Shown here in pieces: positions 1 to 8,168 of a stretch of DNA of 30,641 nt. The DNA comes from a virus. The position numbers were made by a program, and so were the translations under genes. Location: the IMG/VR virus record IMGVR_UViG_3300013286_000037, positions 1 through 30,641 of that record; one strand, 5' to 3'. The number at the start of each line of letters is the position of its first letter. Within the stretch, counting starts at the first letter, position 1. The notes under the pieces are model-generated. The model saw only the letters and a list, made by a program, of their open reading frames with translations. It was not told where the DNA came from and did no database searches.

Positions 1-1212
1 GTTAAGTTCTCCCTCATCTGTAATAGATGTTAAGTGACCCACCTTACGTTGAGACTTCCAATAAGTGGTAGTAACACGTAATAAGTGAGACTTACCAAAG
101 TCTTGTAAATCTTCTGAATCAGATAATAACCATTGTACTATGTCCCCAGTACCAAACTGAGAATCATAAAGACTAGTAAACTGTCTGTATTGTAAAGAAG
201 GGGTACTAGTATTCCAGTCATGGCTTCTTGTACCATCATAATAAGAACCATCATTTTGCATTCCTTGTATAGGATAACCAGCAGATCTAACTGGATAAAT
301 AACTTCTAAAGCAGCCATTTGCTCCTCATTCATCATCCATCCGTACTTATCTATAATATCAGACACGTTCATCATATCAATCTTACCTACCCACATACCT
401 GAAGAAATATATCTATTATCAGGAGATTTATGGTAAAAAGTAAGAATTGGATTCCATAATTCTAATTCATAATCATCTTCTAGCATATGAAAATGCCAGA
501 ATTCTCTATCTGTAGTAAGCATATCTCTAAAAGCACGCTCTTCTAATTCTTGTAATTTAAATCTTTCTTCATCTATCCTTGTCTGATGTGTAGCCCATTC
601 TTCAATCATAGAACGGTAATCTTTTTTAAAGAACTGTTCTATTTCTGGTAAAGTTTTAAGCTGAGCTGGGTCCATCATTTGTTGAGCTTCTTCCCCTTGA
701 GGATCTAACCCCATCTCAGACATCTTAATCATCTGCTTTTGCTTAGCTTGTCCTAATAAAGTTTCCTCTAACATAGCACGCTTAGCTTCAATCATTTCAT
801 TATAAGAAACATCATCTATAGCACGAAACATTACTTTTGAGCTTCTTTTAGTAAACTCATTAGCAAGTACATTAATAACATTAGGAATAATAGGATAGAA
901 TTTAAGTTCTAAAGCAGATACATCCTCCTGTGTAAGAGTATCAATAAGATCTGCCATTTCATTATTATTCTCAGCAATATAATCTGTCTTATCAATTATT
1001 CCTTTTGCAAGTTTATAATTTTTAAGTAAACGCCTAGCATTACGTCTAAGCATTTTCATCCCTTGCCATTCTAGCCAATCCAAACACCAAGAACGCCATT
1101 CATCATCTTTCTCTTTTAAAGAAAGAAATTGAATAGGCTGGGTAAGTGTACCCATCTTGTTATATTCAACTTTCTTACCTGCTTTAAGGTCAAGGGCGTT
1201 ATAAATTTGCAT
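1..1212 (-). CDS. Portal protein, crAss-like (C-terminus cut by window edge)
   Basis: First 404 residues of a long protein running off the left edge. The portal forms the dodecameric ring at one capsid vertex through which DNA enters and leaves, and it docks the terminase. The recognisable part is the N-terminal region with FYPIIPNVINVLANEFTKR around residues 97-115, followed by a long charged helical stretch (about 130-210) and a W/Y-rich core, as I know it from crAss-like portals. The ATG at 1210-1212 was chosen because it gives a short overlap with the upstream gene, the usual spacing here; a second ATG lies at 1153-1155. Position directly after terminase supports the role. Family assignment is from memory of the family, not a search. 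Confidence 0.8.
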   Translation of the reverse strand, partial: MQIYNALDLKAGKKVEYNKMGTLTQPIQFLSLKEKDDEWRSWCLDWLEWQGMKMLRRNARRLLKNYKLAKGIIDKTDYIAENNNEMADLIDTLTQEDVSALELKFYPIIPNVINVLANEFTKRSSKVMFRAIDDVSYNEMIEAKRAMLEETLLGQAKQKQMIKMSEMGLDPQGEEAQQMMDPAQLKTLPEIEQFFKKDYRSMIEEWATHQTRIDEERFKLQELEERAFRDMLTTDREFWHFHMLEDDYELELWNPILTFYHKSPDNRYISSGMWVGKIDMMNVSDIIDKYGWMMNEEQMAALEVIYPVRSAGYPIQGMQNDGSYYDGTRSHDWNTSTPSLQYRQFTSLYDSQFGTGDIVQWLLSDSEDLQDFGKSHLLRVTTTYWKSQRKVGHLTSITDEGELN

Positions 1213-1504
1213 CTTCTAGTTTATTATTAAGTGCAGAAGTGGTAAGACTTCCTGAAATATTTAATGGATTAGTACCTATAGTAGTAACTACACCTCTATT
1301 TAATACTCCTGTTGAAGTAAAAAATGGGCCAGTAGTAGTCCAGGGACTAGTTGTACCACCAAAGTTAATAGGTTGAATAGTATTTACAGGTTTAATAGCT
1401 TCTTCTTCTTTTAAAAGCAATAGACACTCTTGTAATGTTAAAGAGCTTTCTTTAACAAGTCTTGATAATATAGTAATTTTCTGACTATGTAAATCTTGTT
1501 CCAT
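1199..1504 (-). CDS. Small protein between terminase and portal
   Basis: 101 residues. The start at 1504 (MEQDLHSQ...) lies one base after the terminase stop and is preferred to an in-frame codon 54 nt upstream that would sit inside the terminase gene. The N-terminal 40 residues are a predicted helical segment (ILSRLVKESSLTLQECLLLLKEEE), helix-turn-helix-like in spacing, followed by a low-complexity Thr/Gly/Asn/Pro tail. It overlaps the portal start by 14 nt, so it is translated with terminase and portal. It could be a virion or packaging accessory protein; I do not recognise a defined family. Confidence 0.7.
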   Translation of the reverse strand: MEQDLHSQKITILSRLVKESSLTLQECLLLLKEEEAIKPVNTIQPINFGGTTSPWTTTGPFFTSTGVLNRGVVTTIGTNPLNISGSLTTSALNNKLEDANL

Positions 1505-1505
1505 A

Positions 1506-3704
1506 TTAATGTATATTCTTAAAAGGGTTTCTGGAGGGCTTTTGCATACCTGGCTCACTACTCCTAGTTTGCCCCATATGTCTAAATGCTCCCCAATTTA
1601 ATTTACTAAATTTTTGGGAGTTAACCAAATTTGGATTGCTAACTTCTATACGTTTAGCAAAGCCTCTGTTAGCTTGTTGTACTTTTGCAAAGGCTACTAA
1701 AGCACAATATGCTACAATTCTATCCACGTTTAGGCCATCTCTATATGCTTGCATCTCTTTTAAAAGCATAGGATCTGGTATACGTTCTACACCATAAATG
1801 GTTTTTACTATCTCTCCATCTGGTAAAGTTTCATGGTCTAGTTCTTCTTTTAAAAATTCTATACCATAAGATAGTAAATTTCCTTTAAATAATGTACCAA
1901 CATTTTTCCAGCCATACTCTTGAAACACATTACGATTAGCTCCTATATCTTTTAAGAAGAGTATCATGTCTTTAGGAACTAAATACTTTTGTTTTTTCTT
2001 AGAGATCATATATTGTATAAATAAAGCTACGTTATTCTCCACTACTGTCCAGGCATTATACCATTCTATAAGGAGCTCTAGACGCTCGTGTGTTTTAACT
2101 ATATCATCAAAACGTCCACACCAGCTAGCTACAATACGATCTCTTTCTAATGTGTTCCCCACCTTACCATCTCCATCATCTCTTATTACTTCTATAGGAC
2201 TCTTGTATATGTATATAGAACATAATGAATCTGATGTTGTAGTTTTACCTTCTCCTACTGGATCCACTGAACCATAATACATTCCAAATGTAGGATTTTT
2301 ACAAGGTCTTTCATAAATACAAATAACTCCTTCTTTGTCTTCTGTCTTTTTAGATAGAGGAAATTCCATAATAGGAATCTTTCTAGATGGTTTATCTGTA
2401 ACCTTTCCCTCAGCGTTTCTATATAATTCTAGATACTCCACTGGATATTCTTTATCAGCTATTCTTTGTAACTGTTTGGAAACCAAGTGACTAGGAAACA
2501 CACTCGCTTTTCTTGTAGCAAATGCTTCTTCTATAGTACGTGGTTGCTGAGATATTGTTAACTGATAAGCTGCCGGATCAAGATCTTTTTTCATCTTTTC
2601 AAACTCAATATCTAATGCTGCTAATGCTTCTTTTACCAAAGAGTTTCCATACTGATCTATATAAGGAGGCATAGACCATTGTTCAGGAATAAATAATCCT
2701 GATATACCTAGTGTACCATTATTGTCTATAAGATTGGTGGGTACACCATAGAATCCATTTTCTTCTGGAGCTAATACATATTTCTTTAAAGGCTCACATT
2801 GATCTAGATCACCCACAGATCCTGCAGCTATAAATTGTCCTGTGATAAGATGACCAGATTTTAAAGCTGGTTTCATAAATCCATATGTATCATCCATTTT
2901 TGGAGCAATACCACCTTCCTCATGAAAGAAATAAGTCACAGGACCCCCAACACCATTTGTAGGATCTTTTTCAAATGAATATGAGTTAATAGTAGATTTT
3001 AATCCTCTATAAGTATCTCTACCTCCTATTCTCACTTTAATCTGTTGGTTCCATGCCCCCACCTTATCAGGTTCAGATGGTCTATACCATGCTGTATGCT
3101 CATTTAAAAAGTTTTTATATTCATTTAAAAACTTCCATGAACCTTTCTCATTGATATAATCTTTAAGACTAGCTCCTATTTTAAGAACAGCTCCTTCTTC
3201 AAATACCCATTGGTTAATAAACTTAGCCATATGAAAATAAGAAGATGCTATCTGACGTTTCTTTAAAATAATAGCATGTCTATAATGTAATTCTGCTAGA
3301 TGCTCATAAAGAGCCATGTGATATTGAGCATCTCTAACCTTAGCAAAGTCAAATCTTTTTTCTTCTTTATCATAAATGGGTAAAAAGTTTAACCACATAT
3401 AATAATCTCTAGAAATATACCATGTGTTTTCTTTACCATGATATATTACACCATTTCTACATTTAGATTTTTGACCATCCCAATAGTATATAAAGTCTTT
3501 AGTCTTTATAGGAGCAGAACAATAATATCCTTGCTTCTGAAACTTACGTCCTTCTTCATTAAAAATAAAACTAGTTTCATCAAAGTGATATTCACCAGGT
3601 TCTTTAAATAGAGGAACTAAAAAAGCTCTAAAATCTTCTAGAGTTTCAAATTCAGTTATGGACCATGTACCGTCATGGTTATATGTAGGTACAATTTTAT
3701 ACAA
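1506..3704 (-). CDS. terL: Terminase large subunit (TerL)
   Basis: 732 residues, the usual size for crAss-like TerL. It is the ATP-driven packaging motor with a C-terminal RNase H-fold nuclease that cuts the concatemer. Visible motifs: a deviant Walker A at about residues 147-155 (KKRQIASSY, no GKT), Walker B with catalytic Glu in VTYFFHEEGG near 257-266, and nuclease acidic residues D481 (GSVDPVGEG), E556 (VVENN) and D661 (NVDRIVAY). The N-terminal 100 residues are rich in W/Y/F, typical of this group. The start at 3704 overlaps the upstream gene by 8 nt. The gene is intact, with no intron or frameshift. Portal follows downstream, as expected for a packaging cluster. Confidence 0.93.
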   Translation of the reverse strand: MYKIVPTYNHDGTWSITEFETLEDFRAFLVPLFKEPGEYHFDETSFIFNEEGRKFQKQGYYCSAPIKTKDFIYYWDGQKSKCRNGVIYHGKENTWYISRDYYMWLNFLPIYDKEEKRFDFAKVRDAQYHMALYEHLAELHYRHAIILKKRQIASSYFHMAKFINQWVFEEGAVLKIGASLKDYINEKGSWKFLNEYKNFLNEHTAWYRPSEPDKVGAWNQQIKVRIGGRDTYRGLKSTINSYSFEKDPTNGVGGPVTYFFHEEGGIAPKMDDTYGFMKPALKSGHLITGQFIAAGSVGDLDQCEPLKKYVLAPEENGFYGVPTNLIDNNGTLGISGLFIPEQWSMPPYIDQYGNSLVKEALAALDIEFEKMKKDLDPAAYQLTISQQPRTIEEAFATRKASVFPSHLVSKQLQRIADKEYPVEYLELYRNAEGKVTDKPSRKIPIMEFPLSKKTEDKEGVICIYERPCKNPTFGMYYGSVDPVGEGKTTTSDSLCSIYIYKSPIEVIRDDGDGKVGNTLERDRIVASWCGRFDDIVKTHERLELLIEWYNAWTVVENNVALFIQYMISKKKQKYLVPKDMILFLKDIGANRNVFQEYGWKNVGTLFKGNLLSYGIEFLKEELDHETLPDGEIVKTIYGVERIPDPMLLKEMQAYRDGLNVDRIVAYCALVAFAKVQQANRGFAKRIEVSNPNLVNSQKFSKLNWGAFRHMGQTRSSEPGMQKPSRNPFKNIH

Positions 3705-3933
3705 GATTATTTAAATAACTTGGGTTATGAATTACTTTACTAGCTAGCTCTACAACAGTAGTTAATTGAGAAGATCTAATTATACCTTCACAATTATAGT
3801 TATTCCAATACTCTGTTAATTTTTCTCTAGGAATTGCTGCCCAATTTCCATCAGGTCCATTATGAAACACCCATAAGTTTAATACATTAACATTAGATGG
3901 AGTTTCAAAATCAGTGTATACTTCTTGTGACAT
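3697..3933 (-). CDS. Hypothetical 78-aa protein upstream of TerL
   Basis: Soluble protein with a central aromatic segment (LNLWVFHNGPDGNWAAI) resembling a small beta-sheet domain, then an amphipathic helical C-terminus. Its stop overlaps the TerL start by 8 nt and its start overlaps the upstream membrane gene by 23 nt, so it is a translated member of the packaging operon. No family recognised; a terminase small subunit is conceivable only from position and is not shown by motif. Confidence 0.65.
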   Translation of the reverse strand: MSQEVYTDFETPSNVNVLNLWVFHNGPDGNWAAIPREKLTEYWNNYNCEGIIRSSQLTTVVELASKVIHNPSYLNNLV

Positions 3934-4099
3934 ATTTTTTTATTTTATAAATTAACTCTTCAAAAAATTGTATTATTGACATAATCAGTAAACCAACATA
4001 TACTAATATCATCACAATAAGAATATATATTTTAAGTTTTAGTGGTACTTTTAAAGGTTTGTCATGATACGATCCCACAACCTTTTTAATAATTCCCAT
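3911..4099 (-). CDS. Small single-pass membrane protein
   Basis: 62 residues: a basic N-terminus (Lys-rich to about residue 24), one long hydrophobic helix at about 25-45 (IYILIVMILVYVGLLIMSIIQ), then a basic tail. The positive flanks fit an inner-membrane anchored peptide. It overlaps the following 78-aa gene by 23 nt. Function unknown; holin-like or envelope-modifying roles are possible but unsupported. Confidence 0.6.
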   Translation of the reverse strand: MGIIKKVVGSYHDKPLKVPLKLKIYILIVMILVYVGLLIMSIIQFFEELIYKIKKYVTRSIH

Positions 4100-4133
4100 A
4101 CTGCAATTATTATAATAATTTTAAAAAGCATCT

Positions 4134-4784
4134 TTATTGTTTAGTAAATTTAAAACCTGTTAATTTTTCTACCTCTATTAAATCTACTTGGTGAGAATGT
4201 AATCCTATAGATTTATTTGTAGTGTTAGCAAAAAGGTATGCTTGGAATTCTTTAGTCTTTTTAAAATAAAGCACCTTCCAACATAGTGCAGGTACTGTTA
4301 TATTTCCTATTACTTTTTTAGGATAAATTTCTCCTATGTTACCTGTCCATACAAATATAGAATCATGCAATATAGCTTGGTCTCTTGTATATACTTCTAA
4401 TGTTTTCCAATCACCTGCATTTAAAGCATGATACTGTGGACTCATATTAGAAAAATAAAAACACTCCGTCATAACTATAGGACCTGAGCATCTATTGCTA
4501 GCAGCAGGACACATATGACCTCTATCAAGTCCTGAGCCTACATAGTCATTAGCAATACTAGTATAAAGTATTAAATCAGGATCTGCTTGAAACTGATCCT
4601 TACGTGGAAGTGGGTCAGGACAATTATTTTTAGCTCTAGTCTCCCACCACTCTACTAACACAGGATAACGTAAAGATTTAGAAAATACTGTAGTGTAATT
4701 TAAATGCTTAAGACGCACAGTGTCTTGAGAATAAGAAAATAACACTAATAAAAGAACTAATACTAAAAAAACAAACCGTTTCAT
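4134..4784 (-). CDS. Secreted DNA/RNA non-specific endonuclease (NUC, beta-beta-alpha-Me)
   Basis: 216 residues. A clear Sec signal peptide (KR, then a Leu/Val/Phe core to residue 17, and a Bacteroidota-style SYS-Q cleavage site near 19-20) precedes a Serratia-nuclease type domain. The catalytic DRGH motif is at 87-90 (SGLDRGHMCPA), the NMSPQ motif at 113-117, and the metal-ligand region LNAGDWKTLE at 121-130 with N122 and E130. Such enzymes degrade double- and single-stranded DNA and RNA with Mg2+. The export signal implies action in the periplasm or outside. Neighbours are a tRNA-like gene upstream and a membrane peptide plus terminase downstream. Possible roles are host DNA degradation at lysis, exclusion of competing phage DNA, or viscosity reduction; these are inference. 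Confidence 0.9.
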   Translation of the reverse strand: MKRFVFLVLVLLLVLFSYSQDTVRLKHLNYTTVFSKSLRYPVLVEWWETRAKNNCPDPLPRKDQFQADPDLILYTSIANDYVGSGLDRGHMCPAASNRCSGPIVMTECFYFSNMSPQYHALNAGDWKTLEVYTRDQAILHDSIFVWTGNIGEIYPKKVIGNITVPALCWKVLYFKKTKEFQAYLFANTTNKSIGLHSHQVDLIEVEKLTGFKFTKQ

Positions 4785-4811
4785 ATATTAAATTTTATAA
4801 ATTACAAAGAA

Positions 4812-4845
4812 CATAGTGGGAGATATCATCCCTGCAGCTACTATG
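4812..4845 (-). other. Hairpin between tRNA-like gene and NUC nuclease gene
   Basis: Inverted repeats CATAGT/ACTATG (4812-4817 with 4840-4845) and GGGA/TCCC (4818-4821 with 4829-4832) form a stem with a one-sided 7-nt bulge. It lies between the tRNA-like gene and the start of the nuclease at 4784. No long U-tract follows, so it may be a processing or mRNA-stability element rather than a terminator. Confidence 0.4.
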
Positions 4846-4862
4846 CGTTTTATCTGCTTTGC

Positions 4863-5003
4863 TGTAGGAGAAGGAGTTGAACCTTCACGTGGTCTTTAGG
4901 AACAGAACATTGCTAGCTTGTAGTCAACCCATTATCCTGTCTTTATCATAATTCCACACCCCTGAGACAAAAGGGCACGTCTGCCAAGTTTCGTCATCCT
5001 ACA
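4863..5003 (-). tRNA. Class II-like tRNA gene with oversized variable arm (nominal anticodon GUC)
   Basis: On the minus strand a perfect 7-bp acceptor stem (TGTAGGA at 5003-4997 with TCCTACA at 4869-4863), a Leu/Ser-style D arm containing TTGGCAGACG, a 5-bp anticodon stem CCCTT/AGGGG around the 7-nt loop TTGTCTC, and a perfect T arm (GAAGG, loop TTCAACT, CCTTC) are visible. The variable region is about 70 nt, opened by a GTGTGG/CCACGT pairing, far longer than the 11-24 nt of normal class II tRNAs. The loop reads GUC by position, but the class II shape does not fit tRNA-Asp, so identity is open. CCA is not encoded. The 5' end overlaps the stop of the upstream gene by 3 nt. It may be a tRNA with an insertion or a tRNA-like regulatory RNA. 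Confidence 0.65.
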
Positions 5004-5595
5004 ATATAAATTCTTTTCCTACAATTATTTTTAATTCTTCTAACGTAGTAAACATTATTCCTTTATTCAAAGCATAAAAACAAGTTTTTCCAACTATATT
5101 TTTATCCAATATTAAACTTGTATCAGAATATTTACGTAAAACATCAGGCATAAATACACCACACAACCAAAATAATGGTTCATTCTGTTTTTTTATAAGA
5201 ATAACTTCTGGTCTTTTGGCTCCTATTTCTACAAGAGGAAGTTTACCATACTCAACAGTTTTTATTCCTACATTAAACCCATGTGCTATTAAATCTGCAT
5301 GAGCATGGTTAGAAGAATGAGAAATTGTATAATCAATAATTGCTATTTGTAAATAGTTCTCAAGAGCTCCTTCACCTAATATACCTGTAAAATGTCTTTT
5401 AAAATGAGCTTTATTATCTCTTTTATGAGCTGCTTCTTGCATTTTTGCAACTTCTAATTTACTAACATGGTCATATATTTTTTTATATTTCTTTTCTCCA
5501 ACAATAATTTTTGGAAAGTTAGGTAAAAGATTTACATAATCATCATAGTAATTACCCTTATAAGGAGCAATAATGTCTGTAATACTATTGGTCAT
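4999..5595 (-). CDS. Probable PD-(D/E)XK-like nuclease fold protein
   Basis: 198 residues. The middle resembles restriction-type nuclease cores: a helix with GILGEGALENYL (E75, E79), an acidic residue in AHADLIAHG (D101), and a strand NVGIKTVEYG with K112. The second-motif residue expected two before the lysine is Gly, so the active site is variant or the protein is inactive. It overlaps the upstream gene by 11 nt, and its stop overlaps the tRNA-like gene. It could process phage DNA or attack host DNA. Fold assignment is by motif spacing only. Confidence 0.5.
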   Translation of the reverse strand: MTNSITDIIAPYKGNYYDDYVNLLPNFPKIIVGEKKYKKIYDHVSKLEVAKMQEAAHKRDNKAHFKRHFTGILGEGALENYLQIAIIDYTISHSSNHAHADLIAHGFNVGIKTVEYGKLPLVEIGAKRPEVILIKKQNEPLFWLCGVFMPDVLRKYSDTSLILDKNIVGKTCFYALNKGIMFTTLEELKIIVGKEFIL

Positions 5596-6100
5596 ATGCT
5601 AAATTTTGTCCTCCTCTTACTGTTGATTGTTGTTCCTCTTGAAGATCTCTATATGTAGCTTTAAATGATTGTCTTATCTGGTCAAACTTTGCAGCTGCAT
5701 TAATCAAAGCTGTAATGTTACCATCTCTACCATGTTCAATTTCTGTAGTCTCCATATATTGAGCTAGTCTATCTACCATAGATTTCATTCCCATATATGC
5801 TCTATATGTAGGAGTTTCATATAGCTTTTTACATAAAGCTATACCTGCTACAATAACATCATCTTCTAAAGAAAAATTAGCAGCATCTATTTCTTTTAAT
5901 ATCAGTTCTTCTTTATCAGATTCTGGTACATCAAAGAATGGATTTAGTTCTGGATTAGGACATGTCATATAAAACATGTATGTAAGGATAGACATATGTT
6001 CATCTGGATAATCATCCACTATTTTTTTAAGAGTGGCTAATGTATAACAATGTTCACTAGGTATAGCTTTACCATTTAATATATCAAATAATCTTATCAT
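5585..6100 (-). CDS. Hypothetical 171-aa protein
   Basis: Mostly helical, acidic in the middle, with a Gln/Arg-rich C-terminus (about 145-171). The ATG at 6100 overlaps the preceding stop as TAATG and is chosen over a TTG three codons upstream. C-terminal residues are encoded in the 16-nt overlap with the next gene. The MIRLFDILNGKAIPSEHCYTL type N-terminus suggests a conserved phage protein, but I know no function for it. Position among nuclease-like genes is the only context. Confidence 0.7.
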   Translation of the reverse strand: MIRLFDILNGKAIPSEHCYTLATLKKIVDDYPDEHMSILTYMFYMTCPNPELNPFFDVPESDKEELILKEIDAANFSLEDDVIVAGIALCKKLYETPTYRAYMGMKSMVDRLAQYMETTEIEHGRDGNITALINAAAKFDQIRQSFKATYRDLQEEQQSTVRGGQNLAYDQ

Positions 6101-6618
6101 TAGTCCCAATGTTTATTTTCTCTTTCAAAATAAAAAGTAAGATCTTGTTTACTATCATCATAATATTCTGCAACAACATCACTCTTAAACTTACTGCCAA
6201 TATTTTCAAATAAAGATAAAGTTATTACTTTACCATTTACTTTTTCATTAAATAGTTTTGAAAGCCATGTATAAGTACCTCCACGAATAACTCCTGCTTC
6301 TACTAAAATATAATATTTATATTTTACATTTGAAAATTTAAACCAAGAGTCTATATCAAGATTTGCTTTTATAACATATTTATCTATATGTTCATCTGGA
6401 TATGCTACATGTATAGGAAGAATATCACACATCTCACCATTTTTGCTTAAATTATGAGCTATATGCATAGCTACTGTAGCTGAATAATCCGGACTCACCA
6501 TAACAACAAGTGTATTAGCTGGTAATAACTCAGGATAAACTTTAATAATTTTATTAGTAAGTTCAATAATTAACTTTTTTTCTTTAGCTGCTGAAACTAA
6601 TAATATTTTTCTAGTCAT
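6100..6618 (-). CDS. Phosphoribosyltransferase-like fold protein
   Basis: 172 residues with alternating strands and helices. The segment ILVEAGVIRGGTY at about 104-116 has the shape of a PRPP-binding loop (hydrophobic strand, acidic residue, then GGT/S), and VVMVSPDYSATVAMHIA at 38-54 resembles the strand-helix preceding it in type I PRTases. The usual paired acidic residues are reduced to one Glu (E107), so catalysis is uncertain. Starts and stops join neighbours by TAATG-type overlaps, so translation is coupled. It could be nucleotide salvage or a nucleotide-sensing remnant. Confidence 0.4.
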   Translation of the reverse strand: MTRKILLVSAAKEKKLIIELTNKIIKVYPELLPANTLVVMVSPDYSATVAMHIAHNLSKNGEMCDILPIHVAYPDEHIDKYVIKANLDIDSWFKFSNVKYKYYILVEAGVIRGGTYTWLSKLFNEKVNGKVITLSLFENIGSKFKSDVVAEYYDDSKQDLTFYFERENKHWD

Positions 6619-7457
6619 TAATATTTTGGTTTTAATTTAGATCTATTATCTTCTAACCAATGTATAAGAGATACAGCTTCTTTTTTTAAATAAGGAAGAT
6701 CATATTGTACTATGTCTTTTACTATTGGTTCTCCATTTATATCTCTTTCAGAAATAGGATTGTCAAACTTATCACGTCCTGCTTCTTCAAACATAATATG
6801 ATGTATAGTGAGAGTACCTGCTTTAAGTCTTGGATTATGCTTCAATATAATATACATATACATTGACAATTGTAATGCATAGTGATTAAGATTACAATCA
6901 TCTAAATGAGTTACAGGAGCATTCATCTTTTGTGTAATTCCTTCCCAGTTAGTAAAACCTTCAAGTTTAATTTCTTTATTGGTTTTATAATCTGTAATAT
7001 GTACTTCTCCATTTACCACTTCTACAAGATCTGATTGACCACATAAAGCAGCTGACTTTAAATATACCATATGTTCTGGATAGACACCATCTTGTAACTT
7101 TTGATCTGGGGAATATTTAACACCATCTATTTCTAGAGGTTTAAATATAGGAACAGTGAAACCATGTCGTTCCATGTCATGTAATTCACATATATCATTT
7201 TCTCTTTGATTGTGATACCATGTTCCTAATGTAGTGGCTCTTAATGCTTCATTTCTCCAAGCTGTTTTAATTTCTTCTACAGACATTCCATACCATTTAC
7301 TTTTCTTATTCTTAGATGACTTAAGAGCTGTTTTATCTGTATCAAAAGGCTTTTTAAAATTACTTATAAATGATGTAACACTTACCCAGTCTTTATGATC
7401 CTCTGGTTTAATACTTATATATTTATGATTTTCAGGTGTGAATCTTAATATACTCAT
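6618..7457 (-). CDS. PD-(D/E)XK nuclease, RecB/exonuclease type
   Basis: 279 residues. Motifs in order: LGTWYHNQRE with H82, CGQSDLVEV with D143, ITDYKTNKEI with D156 and K158, and LQLSMYMY with Q196 and Y200 (QxxxY). This is the RecB-family nuclease pattern also found in Cas4 and phage recombination exonucleases. I see no 4-Cys iron-sulfur cluster set. The role is probably end processing of phage DNA for recombination-dependent replication or packaging. It overlaps the Cys-rich gene upstream by 4 nt (ATGA). Confidence 0.85.
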   Translation of the reverse strand: MSILRFTPENHKYISIKPEDHKDWVSVTSFISNFKKPFDTDKTALKSSKNKKSKWYGMSVEEIKTAWRNEALRATTLGTWYHNQRENDICELHDMERHGFTVPIFKPLEIDGVKYSPDQKLQDGVYPEHMVYLKSAALCGQSDLVEVVNGEVHITDYKTNKEIKLEGFTNWEGITQKMNAPVTHLDDCNLNHYALQLSMYMYIILKHNPRLKAGTLTIHHIMFEEAGRDKFDNPISERDINGEPIVKDIVQYDLPYLKKEAVSLIHWLEDNRSKLKPKY

Positions 7458-7783
7458 AAACCTAGTTTTTGATTTAATAAATCTTCTTCTTCTTGTGTCA
7501 ATTCAGCCAGCCATTTCTTTTTAGGACATGCTGAACTAAGACTTCTTATTTTTAAACTTAAAGAACATCCACAACCTCCTAAATTTTTATTACAACATGG
7601 TTGTGTTCCCGGCACCATACAACCTTCTCCTTGAAAATCATATAATGTACATCCATGACAGATATTTAGTCTCACGCTAGCAATCTCTTCTACATCTTCT
7701 TTTTTAAATATTGAATTAGTTATCCCCTCTATTATCTGACCCTTGCTTTTCCAAATCTGGATTATGTTTTCCTTTAAACTCAT
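7454..7783 (-). CDS. Cys-rich putative zinc- or cluster-binding protein
   Basis: 109 residues with about eight cysteines clustered at residues 42-86 (CHGC, then GCM, PCC, GGCGC and SACPKKKW). The spacing fits one or two zinc knuckles or a metal cluster. A helical N-terminus (about 1-35) precedes it. Start overlaps the C-terminal coding part of the IHF-like gene by 68 nt, and its stop overlaps the next nuclease by 4 nt. Close coupling to the RecB-type nuclease suggests a partner or DNA-binding subunit; that is inference. Confidence 0.75.
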   Translation of the reverse strand: MSLKENIIQIWKSKGQIIEGITNSIFKKEDVEEIASVRLNICHGCTLYDFQGEGCMVPGTQPCCNKNLGGCGCSLSLKIRSLSSACPKKKWLAELTQEEEDLLNQKLGL

Positions 7784-8168
7784 CTGATGTTGTTTTATGT
7801 AATTTAATAAATTCTTTTCTTTGGTTTTCCTCTGCTATAATTCCTTGCATATTCTTAAGATCAAATAATACTTCAGCTGTTTTAAACCTAGCTGTCATTT
7901 GCTGCATCCCCTTTTGTTTATTATTCTCTTCCCATTTTTCCACTTGTTGAATCTTATCATCAAGCTTCCAATGCTTTAAAGTAAAATCACCTAAGTTGGC
8001 AATATGCACTCTAGAATGTTTTAATCCCCCTAAACTTCTTCTCACCTCTCTCCAATAATAATCCATTAAATCCCCTACTAGTTCTTCTGAACTATTAGTT
8101 AATAGAGCTGTCTTAGGAATTAATGCTTTAGCCTTAAACGGTTTCAATACATAAGAATTTAAAGTCAA
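7716..8168 (-). CDS. IHF/HU-like DNA-bending protein (TTG start)
   Basis: 150 residues. Residues 27-66 (a helical segment then SRVHIANLGDFTLKHW) match the alpha-helical part and the first beta strand of HU/IHF proteins, where a similar LxxFGxF turn occurs. A helical, charged C-terminal extension follows. IHF-like genes are a known feature of crAss-like phages. The only start upstream of the domain is TTG at 8168, after a TAA in the same frame; the next ATG (residue 35) would truncate the fold. It overlaps the upstream gene by 35 nt and the downstream one by 68 nt. Confidence 0.6.
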   Translation of the reverse strand: MTLNSYVLKPFKAKALIPKTALLTNSSEELVGDLMDYYWREVRRSLGGLKHSRVHIANLGDFTLKHWKLDDKIQQVEKWEENNKQKGMQQMTARFKTAEVLFDLKNMQGIIAEENQRKEFIKLHKTTSDEFKGKHNPDLEKQGSDNRGDN

